DNA of 64,000 bases from Monoplex corrugatus (lineage: Eukaryota > Mollusca > Gastropoda > Littorinimorpha > Ranellidae): assembly GCA_030674185.1 (NCBI GenBank), contig CM060312.1:7671132-7735131 (forward strand), given 5' to 3'. This document shows, in pieces, positions 33,037 to 43,227 of this stretch. Within the stretch, counting starts at the first letter, position 1, and every line of letters begins with the position of its first letter. Both the position numbers and the translations under genes were made by a program. The notes beneath the pieces were generated by a model that searched no databases, was not told the DNA's origin, and worked only from the letters and a program-made list of their open reading frames with translations.

Positions 33037-34361
33037 TACCAAAGCTGCTGTGGCCACTGCTAATCTATGACATTTGCACCAGCACAGTCGAAGCAATGGA
33101 AGCCAAAATCAACAAATACACAAGAAAATGGCTCGGTGTCCCACCTGGTCTCACTGATGTTGCATTCTACTGTCGTCAAGCAATGCTGAAGCTACCTCTC
33201 AAATCCATAGTGGAGGAATACAAAGTTGGAAAAGCAAGACTGTTGAGCATGCTGGAGGAATCGGAAGACAATATCGTGAGATCAGTTCATCCAAAGCTGA
33301 GAACTGGCAGAAAGTGGAAAGTCCAAGAGGCTGTAAACAATGCCAAGAGAAACCTCAGCATCAAAGAAATAATTGGACACACGCAAACCAACAGACAGGG
33401 ACTGGGAGCAACAAAAATGCAGTGGTGGTCCAAAGCCAAAGGGAAGGAAAAAAGAGACATGATCATACAGGAGTTGAAGGAAGAAGAAGATGTCAAAAGA
33501 GTGCAGAAGGCAGTCCAGCAAGGTCAACAGGGGCAATGGACAACATGGGACAGTGCACTCCAAAGAAGTCTCAGCTGGAACGATATGTGGCACATGGCTC
33601 CTCTAAGGATAAGCTTCCTCCTCAGATCTGTATATGACCTGCTCCCCTCGAATGCAAACTTAGTGAAATGGGGGAAAGCAGACGACCCAGCATGTCCGCT
33701 CTGTCAGAAGAAACAAACAGTGGAACATGTCCTAAGCTCTTGCAAAGTAGCGCTAGCCCAAGGAAGGTATACATGGAGGCACAACCAAGTTCTGAAAGTG
33801 ATCACAGATGTGGTTAGCGAAAAAACCATGACCCCAAACGCACCAATTGCTATGACAACGTTCTACAAAGCAGGAGGGAAACAGGTCTGGCCCGAAAGTG
33901 CTATGACAACCAGCACATTGCCAAAGGGTCTTCTGGATGGAGCAGTCGACTGGGAGTGTACAGCAGACCTCCCAGAGTGGAGAAATTACCCAGATGTCAT
34001 CAGCAAGACAGGCATGAGACCAGACATCGCTCTCCACTCTGACTCCTCGAAACAAGTGATTCTGATAGAACTCACTGTGCCATACGAAAGCAGAATGGAA
34101 GAAGCACATATCTACAAGACCGAAAAATACGCCGGTCTTGCCAGCACCCTGAAGAAAGCAGGTCTGCGGGTCAAAATCTTCGCCATAGAGGTCGGGGCAA
34201 GAGGGTTTGTGGGCACCTCCGCTTATGATCTCATGAAACAACTCGCCATTTCTGGGAAGAAGAGGACTAGAGCCCTTAAAGCGATGGCAGAGGCAGCAGA
34301 AAGGAGCTCAAGCTGGATCTGGGCAAGGAGGAACGAAAAAAGTGAACTTCATAAGGATTAA
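33005..34361 (+). pseudogene. Thumb, CCHC and restriction-like endonuclease part of the RLE-type LINE
   Basis: In this frame the sequence before the first ATG (33030) already reads YKVWCLQFMLIPKLLWPLL, so it continues the RT thumb. Later comes CPLCQKKQTVEHVLSSC, a C-X2-C-X7-H-X4-C knuckle. The endonuclease follows with MRPDIALHSDSSKQ, LIELTVPYES and a downstream K..KYAGL, giving the PD...E/D...K pattern of the R2-type nuclease, which nicks target DNA to prime reverse transcription. The frame is open to the TAA at 34361. The shift from the upstream frame probably reflects a small deletion of the usual linker. Confidence 0.82.
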
Positions 34362-34385
34362 ATTCCCTACAGATGATGTGTGCCC

Positions 34386-34625
34386 CGTTAGCACATTGGT
34401 AAAACCGCGTACCGCAGTTCTGAAGGGCAGAATCGCCCAGGTTCGATCCCCGGCGTGGGAAAAAAAAAATAGACAGCAGCAGAAGGGCATCCAGGAGTCA
34501 TGACCTGGATGTGGCCCGGCCCCCCGAGAGTGTAAGGAATTCAGGGCCGAAACACTTGTCTAAAGGGGGTTACTTCTTCTGTTGTCTAGCTCTCCCTAGA
34601 GTTTCTTTCTACCTATACTATCTTA
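34386..34625 (+). repeat. tRNA-like segment and SINE tail at the 3' end of the LINE
   Basis: GTTAGCACATTGGTAAAACC (A-box region) and CCAGGTTCGATCCCCGG (B box, nearly perfect T-arm) form a tRNA-like head 25 bases after the LINE stop. The acceptor arm does not pair, so it is not a working tRNA gene. The following GCAGAAGGGCATCCAGGAGT tail recurs alone at 16706. Confidence 0.65.
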
Positions 34626-34925
34626 ATACTGTACTCTATACTTTCTTAATTATATCCTACCGTCAACCAGACCCCCAGGTATACAGTGCTGGTGATGATA
34701 TTTGAACAACAGCCTAAATGACAATCCGTGAAGTGCATCACTGCATGACACTTGACTGTATGGCCCAGTCTTTCCAATGAGCCTACAACACATTTTAGAG
34801 CAAGAGCCAACTGGGGCCCCAAAAACCCATGATTTTCAGAAAGGACTTGTGGGATTCAAACCCACAACCTTCCAGTTGGTACTCCGTTGCACTAACCACT
34901 GCACCAGAGCGACTGGTTCCTTTTG
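34625..34925 (-). repeat. tRNA-derived SINE, right part of the split copy with head
   Basis: In reverse complement the head reads GCAGTGGTTAGTGCAACGG (A box) and TGTGGGTTTGAATCCCACA (T-arm and B box, fully paired stem). The body continues leftwards to about 34625 and then at 31736. The related copy at 61.4-62.0 kb has the same order. Confidence 0.7.
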
Positions 34926-34948
34926 TCTTTTTGATTGGTGGAGTATGA

Positions 34949-35020
34949 TTAACCCTTTGACTCCTGCATTCTATTCACCAACTGCAAAAACTTAACCTTT
35001 TGACTTACAGGAAGCTGTCT
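34949..35020. repeat. Palindromic MITE, truncated
   Basis: TTAACCCTTTGACTCCTGC and the short outer left arm are kept, followed by the start of the inner copy (TTAACCTTTTGACTTAC) and a few bases of the inner right arm. Confidence 0.65.
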
Positions 35021-35224
35021 GAGATGTAAGACATATTTATACTGAATGGCTAGCTGTGCTGTGATTCAGATCTGTTTATTTACTTACTTTAAGAATCTGT
35101 TCTTTTCTCTGAAGATAACATACACAGGTACACATGTCATTTACTTGTAACCAAGACTGCTCCAAAGATAGACTGATACAATACTATTACTAGTATAAAA
35201 AAGTGTAGGCTAAGCAAAATATAG

Positions 35225-35325
35225 GCTAAGTAGGACCTCTGGACCTGGCCAGCTCATGGGTTTATGCGCAGGCTTAAAGCTTGCACATGCACCATCACAT
35301 GGCACCTGTGACTTTAGTGCATCAT
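35225..35325 (-). repeat. Dispersed repeat, second copy of 6785-6925
   Basis: AGGACCTCTGGACCTGGCC and AGCTCATGGGTTTATGC are the reverse complement of the plus copy in the laminin intron. Confidence 0.6.
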
Positions 35326-35327
35326 CA

Positions 35328-35438
35328 TCATCAGGTGCCCTGCCGCATGGCATTGGCGATCATGGACTTCCATCTGTCTCTATCTCTCGTTGCCCCTAGC
35401 ATCTCTCCCACCCTCCTCGTCCCCAGCCACTCTGCAAA
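35328..35438 (-). mobile_element. RTE-like LINE, very short 3' end
   Basis: ATCATCATCATCAGGTGCCC and GTTGCCCCTAGCATCTC match the 3' end of the copy at 25.25 kb almost base for base. The element stops at GCCACTCTGCAAA, where the gypsy RT sequence begins. Confidence 0.75.
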
Positions 35439-35440
35439 GC

Positions 35441-35850
35441 ATATTATCAAGTGCCCATGACTGACCATGCTAGTCGTATCTGGCATTCATTACACCCTTT
35501 GGTTTGTTTGAGTGGGACAGGTTAAGCCAAGGATTAGTAAATGCCCCTGCTTGCTTTCAACGGTTGATGGAGACAGTTTTAAGTGATATGAACTTGACTG
35601 AATTGATCATATTCCTTGATGACATTCTCATCCATGCTAAAACACTTGATGAGTTAGAAGACCGTACCATACGAGTTCTTGAGCGTTTGAGGAAATTCAA
35701 TTTGAAATTGGATCCGAATAAATGTATCTTTGGCGCCTCTGAGATAGTCACTTGGGATACTTATTTCTGAAGGAAAGATTGTTCCAAACCCAGATAAGAT
35801 AGAGGCTGTAAAATCTTGGCCACGTCCCACTACCATAAAAGAATAAAAAG
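35441..35850 (+). pseudogene. Gypsy reverse transcriptase fragment
   Basis: YYQVPMTDH, then after disruptions LVNAPACFQRLMETVLSD and the catalytic IIFLDDILIHAKT are visible. They are followed by the RT-to-RNase H connection (LDPNKCIFGASEI). The frame breaks near 35500 and again near 35758. Confidence 0.8.
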
Positions 35851-35899
35851 CTTTCTGGATTTTACTGGGTTCTATGGAGATTCATCCCAAATTTCTCAA

Positions 35900-36540
35900 G
35901 CATGGCAAAACCTTTGAATGATTTGACCATAGGATATATTCCAAATAAGTCCAAGAGGAATGAAGGAAAGAGAAGGGCAAAAGAGTCTCTAAGCCTTTCT
36001 TCTAGTATAACCCATTTGTGGAATGAAAAACAGGAAAGATCATTCAAATGTTTGAAAAATGCATTGACCTCTGATAGATCAAAACCTTTTATTTTGCATT
36101 GTGATGCCAGCTCCACCGGGTTGGGCGCTGTTTTATACCAAGAACAGGAATCTACAGGGGGAGTACGGTTATAGCTTTGCTGTCTAGTAGAGGATTAAAA
36201 CAAGTCAGAGCAGAAATATCCTGCCCATAAACATGAATTTTTGGCATTAAAATGGGCAATGAGTGATAAGTTCCGTGATTGCTTACTAGGAACTAAAGTG
36301 ACTGTGGTGACAGATAATAATCCTTTGTGCTATATCTTAAAAAATGCAAAGCTTGATTGTACCAGTCACCGCTGGCTTTGCTCTTTATCACTTTTTGATT
36401 TCCAGTTGAGATACAAAAAGGGTTCTCTGCATACCGATGCGGATGCTCTTTCAAGGAGACCTCATACTTTTTTAGAGGTTGATGATGATGAATATAAAAT
36501 GCAAATGGAAAAGATTGCATTCTTAGTGGAGAAGGCATGA
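35900..36540 (+). pseudogene. Gypsy RNase H fragment
   Basis: FILHCDASSTGLGAVLYQEQ holds the first catalytic aspartate. EFLALKWAMSDKF and VVTDNNPLCYIL hold the next conserved acidic residues, and HTDADALSRRP is the typical end of the domain. Stops at about 36172 and nearby break the frame. Confidence 0.82.
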
Positions 36541-37216
36541 CAATTCAGTGAAAATGAAAAAGATCTAGTGACTATTCACCTGATGCTATTCAAGCTATTT
36601 GTCAACTACATAAAATGAATGGCTCAATGTATTGTTATGCTCAGACTGCAAGCCTTGATAAAACTGATAGTACTTTTGCTGATGTACATTCTGATGATGA
36701 TAATGATGTGCTTCCAATATTTGAATCTGTTGTAAGAGATCCAGCACTTATTAAAGATGACATTTTGGATCCCCCTTGCACTGATCTTCCTATCTACTCA
36801 AATTCTGACTGGAGGAAGTATCAGTCAGCTGATAAAGACATTGCCTTAGTTAAAAACTGTATCAAGAATGGTACCCCTTTAGAACAGATCCAAACTACCA
36901 GTTCAGATTTTAAAGTGTATATGTGAGAGCAGAAAAAACTAAAGTTAAGGGAAGGAATTCTCTTCAGGAAAACTGCAGATGAGAGGGGCCAATAAGGTGG
37001 CAACTTGTTATTCCTGTTTCTCACAGGAAGGAAGCTCTATGTGGAGTACATGAAGGGTTGTATCATACTCATTTTGAAGATGCGTTACCCAATTACGCAT
37101 GAGATTCTTTTGGCCATATATGGCCAAGGATTTAGAACGGAAAATGAAGAAAGTGGTCGGTGTATAAGACGAGGTGCAAAACTTCAGACCGCACCCATGC
37201 GTAAATTCTTACCAGT

Positions 37217-37723
37217 TTTCCTCTTGAGCTGTTGTCTATTGATTACTTGACAATTGAAGTAAAGGGTCAGAAGCAAAACATCCTTGTTGTTTTGGATCAT
37301 TTCACAAAATTTGGTTCTGCATTTTGTACAAAAGATCAGTCTGCTCGAACCATTGCCAAAACCTTATGGAAAGAGTATTTCATGGTTTATGGTTTTCCCA
37401 AACAGATTTTGTCAGATCAAGGTCGTGACTTTGAATCGCAGTTGATAAAAGAGCTTTGTCAAATTGCAGGCATAAAAAAGATTAGAACAACCCCCTATCA
37501 TCCCTGTTCAAATCCTGTGGAGCGATGGAACAGGACCTTGATCAATATGATTCGAAGTTTGGAGGAAAATCAGAAAACAGATTGGAGGAAAAGTTTGCCT
37601 AGTATTGTGCATGCCTATAATTGTTGCATTAACCAGAGTACTGGATATAGTCCCTATTACCTGTTCTTTGGCCGTCACCCAAGACTCCCCATTGACTTAG
37701 CATTTGGGATTGATCTTAATTAG
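37217..37723 (+). pseudogene. Gypsy integrase core fragment
   Basis: The open frame has SIDYLTIE, VVLDHFTKF, ILSDQGRDFESQLIK and TTPYHPCSNPVERWNRTL, so D, D and E of the DDE triad are present. The zinc-binding N-terminus is degraded upstream (36.9-37.2 kb). Confidence 0.85.
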
Positions 37724-37859
37724 AGGACAAAAACCACATCAAAGCAGTATGTTCAGAATATGAAAGAACAGCTCAAAAATGCATACCAGTGTGCAGTGGA
37801 AAAAATGAAAAGTATGGGTTTGAAGAATAAAGTCATGATACTTCTGCCCATGCTGCTGA

Positions 37860-38526
37860 GTTAGAGGCAGGTGACAGTGTCCTGGTAAAACACCTGGGAC
37901 ATAGATTTACATCAAAAATTGCAGATCGATGGGAACAAGCGGTCTATGTGCTAAAAGCAAAATCTACAGATTTACCTGTTTACACTGTATGTGATGAGCA
38001 AGGGATAGGACCAGACAGAACATTACATCGAAATGTTTTGTTACCCATAGGTATGCTTGATGTGGAGGGAGAACAAAAGAAACCAGTACCCAAAAAACGT
38101 ACTATGTGTAAAGACCATAAGCTCTCTGTCAAACACACTGATGATGATAACAGTGATAACAGTGAAGATATGAAGTGGGAACAAATTGCTCCTTGTGATA
38201 CTGATGTCATGGAAAGTAAACTGAGGGCTGAAGCTCCTGAGTATTTACCCCTTGAAAAAGAAATGCAGAGACATTTGGATGAGGTGGCATCATCCCCTTC
38301 TGATCCCCATATACCTCATAACAATGAAGGTGAAAACCCTTCAATCTCAAATGACTCAGATATCAGTTTGGAAAGCTCAAATTTATCTGAGTCAAAGCAG
38401 GAAATCCCTGAAAGGGATAGTGATGACCATGCTGACATAGTGAGAATCTCCCCACCCACGAACAAGAAAACTGGTAGATCGGTTAAATCTGGCTCACACA
38501 TGTCTAAACATGGGAAAAGTGCTTGA
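37860..38526 (+). pseudogene. Gypsy integrase C-terminal domain and acidic tail
   Basis: GDSVLVKHLGHRFTSKIAD, then RWEQAVYVLKAKS and GPDRTLHRNVLLPIG form the GPY/F-type module. A long acidic, serine-rich tail follows to the stop at 38526. It is not a chromodomain by eye. Confidence 0.75.
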
Positions 38527-38530
38527 TGAA

Positions 38531-39480
38531 TGTTTAACTGACTCTGTGATACAGAGGCTGCTTCTCTTAAAGCAACAAGTTGTTGATGTCTCCAGAATTT
38601 GTATACTGGAGAATGTATTAACTACTTTTCTGGAAGTCTCGAAGCTTCATGATGAATAAGTAGGCCTATATATTGTTTGTAACATTAATGTATTTGTATG
38701 AAAATATTTTTTGTATGGACCAATGATTGTAAGCGAAAATAAGTTATATTACGCTATGATATAATCCCATTGGGTTGCCGGGGACTCTTTCAGTATGAAT
38801 GGTATACCCACCTTCTGGAAGTTCTGTGCTGGAATTTTCCTTTTTTTTTGTCACTCTTTGTTTTTGCCTTGTTGCTTTGCTATCTGTCAGTTGTACTTGT
38901 CATTTTCTGCCTTAATGGTCCATTCACCTGTATGTGTTCGATAAAGTCTTACGTACTTTTTCTTCGGATTGATAATTGGGTACATGCATTAAGTGCATTT
39001 TTGGCTCTAAGGAGGTGATATGCGGAAGCAAGTTTTGGGTAATTTATGCCTGTTTTTGTATATGTTTTGGTGTTCTTATGTATGCTTATATGTGTATTCA
39101 GGTGTGTGTGTGTTTTTTTTAATCTCCCCAGTGCGATAAATAGGGTGTAATGGTCCTACGCCTGGGGCATGCCCTTGGATTGTGTGCGCGAGTGCATTGA
39201 TATATGCATTTCATTTTCTTTTCTTTTTTCCCTGTTGATATTTTTTGTGGTTTGAAGCGGTTATAACCCTGATACGGATCTGTGCCTTATGTTCTCAAGT
39301 TGGCTACTAGTGGCCAACAAAATACAATCCAAACATGATTATTTTTGAAATATTATAAGATTGGAGTTGTACTATGAATGACTCCAATTGACGCCATATG
39401 TTCTTTTTCAGTTTTGGAAATGTTCTACTATGTGAATATGACTATGATTACATGTAGAATATTTTGTTGCCAAGGGAGGG
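38531..39480 (+). other. Region 3' of the gypsy coding part, with a dispersed repeat at 38805-39015
   Basis: Non-coding, T-rich. The segment 38805-39015 is the plus copy of the dispersed repeat at 21240-21425. The block ends in the purine run CAAGGGAGGG at 39469-39478. Confidence 0.55.
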
Positions 39481-41100
39481 TATAATACCTCCAAATAAAT
39501 GCATTTTTATTTTTGGTATTATTAAACCGGAGTATGGTAGGGTAAATTCACACATTATAATTTCTGTCATAGATCTAGATGATTTTGTGTCGTCCGCTAG
39601 CATATTAGAGTTGTTCCCCTTGGGTTGAAAATGTTGGAATATGATTCTAATAAATTTACAGATTATTTTATTTTTATGACATTATTATTATTCGAAGTGA
39701 ATAAAATAGGTTTAAATTTGCTAAGATTGAACTAAATTGATGATTGAATAATAATTAACGGAGCCGATAGTGATTTCCCATGATCCTTGGAATATCTGTT
39801 GACAAACCGTTGCCAGGTTGTCGAACAGCTGGGAGGCTGAGCAGAGCCGCTGCACTGAGTGCCCCGAAATAGTAATCCTAACTCAGGTATAGTTTAGTCT
39901 AGACACTTTCATTCTATTCTTCCAATTTAAAAGGAAATGTATGAAAGCAGCACTTTTATGTTCAGAAATAAGAATGTGTTTATTTTATTCCTGCAAGGCT
40001 TTCAAGGATTTATTCAGCCTCTAAGAAAGAAGGTAGAAGAAGAGTGACAAGGCATAGAAAACATTGAAAGCCTATGATTAATGTGTTCTAATAATATTTG
40101 GTGTGTCTTGTAAAGGATAACAAATGTGTTGATAGGTTGTGAAATTTAAGTAAATGATAAGCGTTGATATTGGACCTAATGTTTGATTTTGAATTGTCTT
40201 TGAAACCAGTTTATTTTATTATCCTAGTTGGTTGTAACTTGTATAGTATACTCAATTATACCAGTTATATAAATTGTTTGTACTGTTTTGATGGATTACA
40301 TAACTTTATTAATTCATTATAGTAAACTATGTGTTAAGTTACTTTGTTCTATTATTTACATGAATTTAACAAGAGATGTGTGACTAATTTTGCAATAGGT
40401 AATATTTGCTGTTTGTTATATGCACTATAACTGGGACTGGTGGAATTGTTTAATTTTGATAACACCTGAAGGATTGGTGGGCTTTTAATTGATGGATATA
40501 GGCCTATGGTTCTAACAAGTTGTTAGGAGATAACAGAGATTTTGGGCCTAAGCATGTGGCATCTCTGGTAGGACATGTTAAGTTTGTGAAGAACTTAAAA
40601 TATGATATGTAGAGTAATTTAGTGGGTTTCCTCCATTTGGTAAGCCTGGATCAAACTAAATCTACTATCATTGAATCATAAAAGGACAAAGCAAAGTCTT
40701 GTATAGCTTATTTGATGGTAAATTAGATAAGTTTATCAGTAATGAGATTAGTACTTTATGGCTAACCAAAGTCACACAGTTCCTTATTTAAGACAAAAGA
40801 TGTATTTTGTTCATTTTAGGAGAATACTAAAATGTATATAAGAAATCCTTAGTTGTTGTTTTTGCTCTGTCTTATCCAGGGTTACTTCTGCTGTGCTTCA
40901 GCTGAATTGTAGCTGGACCATACTTGACATTGACAGTCCTTGTAATGTAGACTGTATAACATTGTTTTTTAATATTAAGATGTATTGTTGTTCTTTTTTG
41001 TTCTTGTTTAAATAAAATGACTAATTGAATCTGTGGTCTGTGGACTCCATTATTTAACTTAAGAAAGAATCACGTTTGGATTCATAGTCATACACGTTAC
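39481..41100 (+). other. AT-rich non-coding DNA, possible gypsy LTR
   Basis: No coding sequence is seen. The block follows a polypurine tract and contains AATAAA at about 41012, which would fit an LTR with a polyadenylation signal. Without a second copy the LTR idea remains a guess. Confidence 0.25.
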
Positions 41101-41256
41101 ATAGTCAATAGTGTATCACGGTTACCCCTTCACCGTATGACTGTAATACGGCAGATCTACAAGTCACTTTGACACTAGTAGTAGTACGAATACAGAGCTA
41201 CACAAAGCTCTTGTTCATTCAATGCGATTTTTATGTGTTAAGACAGCGAATCACAT

Positions 41257-41514
41257 TCACAAAGTTTCGCAAAACAACAAACCGTTAGGCGTGAGCATCT
41301 TCACAACACTGTCTCCCAGGTATCTCCAGGCAAGCAGAATCAGCAATATGTTGATTCCCAACCAAGCCAGCAGCACGTACAGAATTTTTAACTGAACATC
41401 TGTTTCTTCTACAAAAAGCCTATTGTATACGGCATACAGAAGCTCGAAAACTACAGTAAAGAACTGGACAGCAAAATCTTTGAATGCAACAATGTATGCA
41501 ATATATTCGGTCAT
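41257..41514 (-). CDS. Possible first exon of a small membrane protein
   Basis: From the ATG at 41512-41514 (context AGCGATGA) the product is MTEYIAYIVAFKDF, then a helix, and one clear membrane segment within ILYVLLAWLGINILLILLAW. It then reads RYLGDSVVKMLTPNG. A donor-like GGTTTGTTG follows LTPN, so the exon may be spliced before the stop at 41257. An ORF with an earlier ATG at 41610 is less likely. I do not recognise the family. Downstream exons would lie inside the transposon-rich block, which weakens the case. Confidence 0.35.
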   Translation of the reverse strand: MTEYIAYIVAFKDFAVQFFTVVFELLYAVYNRLFVEETDVQLKILYVLLAWLGINILLILLAWRYLGDSVVKMLTPNGLLFCETL

Positions 41515-41669
41515 CGCTTGTGACTGTGACGGGTTGAGCTGACGAACTTTGCAAGCCCCATTTCCGTGAGTCACGAGGTAAATAAAGCACAAGTGTATGT
41601 TTATACGCACGGCACTTCCATTTTCTTATATGCACATCATCTATTAGGCTAAGTCAACGGCGTCTAAAC

Positions 41670-41710
41670 CGCGCGCGCGCGCGCGCGTGTGTGTGTGTGT
41701 ACATGTGTGT

Positions 41711-41781
<71 letters not shown>
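41670..41781. repeat. (CG)n-(TG)n compound microsatellite
   Basis: A run of GC dinucleotides passes into a long GT run. Alternating purine-pyrimidine sequence of this type can adopt Z-DNA. Confidence 0.92.
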
Positions 41782-41785
<4 letters not shown>

Positions 41786-42266
41786 GAGGTACTCCTGGGA
41801 AGGGGGTGACAATAATGAATCCATGGGCTTATCACCATCTCAATATATCTCACGCGAATCAGTTGACTGACAGACAAAAAGGACCAGTTGTGACATAGGC
41901 AATCTATACCTCCAGTGTCTTCAAATACAACATACTACTGGAAACCAAACTGAAGTGATGACTGTTCAACTGATTTTCAAGAAATAGTAATTAGGGTCTT
42001 GCTTAAACACAGGATCTGCCAAACTAGTTAAATCTAACTCTGTAAATGAAACTAAAAGGATTATTCACTCTGTTGACTAAGATCTTATGTTAACCACAAA
42101 CCAACTTTAAAGAGATACTGTTCAGTGTTAAGTTAATAAGTGAAGGTGCTCGATAAGATCCAGAGCTGTAACGCTCCATTCAGATCCTGTCACCTTGTTT
42201 ACTTATTGAATGGCAAGGTGGGGAGATGACAAACCCCAGGACATAAGCACATAGTGTGCACCAACT

Positions 42267-42895
42267 GTAAGATTGAATGCACTGTACAAAACGACAGGGT
42301 TATCTCGCATTGTACAGTGCATTCAATCCAGCAAGGTCGAACCTCCAGAGCAACTTCCTGAAGTGCCTCTCCCCACGCCTTGCCAAGATGTTCCCATCAC
42401 CCCTCCGATGGAGACTTACGTGACCCGGAGCGGCCGAAACGTGAATCCACCAGAGAAGCTAAACCTGTAAGGTGTGACCAGACACGCCTAATAAAGACTC
42501 AGGCTGTGCCTGTAGGGCGCGACCAGCCCGCATCGCAATGTACTAGCATCAGTATTATATCCACTACTGGAGACATAGCGAAAATAGCCTTATCTACCTT
42601 TCCTTACATTTTGTTTTCTTCTTCCTTTTTCTGTTTTGTCTTTTTATGTTTTCCTTGGCAATTTTTTTTTATAGGAAGGGGGATGTAAGATTGAATGCAC
42701 TGTACAATGCGAGATACCGGTAACCCTGTCGTTTTGTAGCCCCATGTCCATCACAGTAAGATCCCCTGATATAGACCAAGTAACTCCCTTGACGAATGCA
42801 ACGTGAGTAGTAATAAAGCAGTCAGACTCTATGCAGCTCTCCTTGGTTGTTCATCTGGCTCTTTCCTACCTGGCGGAACAAAACACCAACCAGGT
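42267..42895 (+). mobile_element. 3' end of a second gypsy element with short LTR, flanked on the left by an inverted LTR end
   Basis: The ORF end at 42273-42470 has ETYVTRSGRNVNPPEKLNL, the typical last residues of a gypsy Pol polyprotein. A polypurine tract (GGAAGGGGGA, about 42675) precedes TGTAAGATTGAATGCACTGT, a plausible LTR start. An LTR of about 200 bp could run to AACAAAACA near 42890 and contains AATAAA. Sequence at 42271-42330 is the LTR start in reverse orientation. Confidence 0.55.
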
Positions 42896-43227
42896 CCAGC
42901 CCAGCCACCAAACCAAATGAAAATGAAAGTGCCCTCCCTTGCCCCACTCCAGGCTCCCATCCCTCTATTGGACAGCCTGCTCAGCCCCTTTCCCCGTCTA
43001 TGAAATAAAACTATTCGTTGATTTACTCCGTAACATGGGTATGCAGGCTGGTGAAAACTAAATTCTTGCTACAGCAAATGCTTATGTTTTCATTATTCTG
43101 TAAATCTCTCAATCTCACACGTGTGAAAATAGCAGCAAGTTTAAAAGAATATAATGTTTTGTTACAGTTGTGTAAAATGTACAGTGACATATTGCATTCA
43201 AATACTTTTGTATCCTCCTTCTACATA

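Larger units (their letters stand above)
31738..34628 (+). mobile_element. R2-type (RLE-encoding) non-LTR retrotransposon, 5'-truncated, inserted in a SINE
   Basis: The element carries reverse transcriptase, a CCHC knuckle and a restriction-like endonuclease downstream of the RT, the layout of R2/NeSL/HERO-like LINEs. It lacks the N-terminal part. The ORF is broken once near 33005. After the stop at 34361 comes a tRNA-like segment (34386-34460) and a SINE-type tail to about 34625. The whole block sits between two halves of another SINE. The exact clade cannot be assigned by eye. Confidence 0.75.
35441..38530 (+). mobile_element. Ty3/gypsy LTR retrotransposon, decayed internal region
   Basis: RT, RNase H, integrase and integrase C-terminal parts follow in gypsy order. 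The coding region is broken by several frameshifts and stops and is missing everything upstream of the RT palm (no gag or protease). A polypurine stretch (CCAAGGGAGGG) at about 39468-39478 may mark the start of a 3' LTR, but no matching 5' LTR lies in the window. The element is unable to code for a working polyprotein as it stands. Confidence 0.8.

Noticed and set aside
34386..34457. Possible tRNA gene after the LINE stop
   Set aside because: The B box and T-arm are good, but the acceptor and anticodon arms do not pair and a SINE tail follows directly. It is a SINE head.
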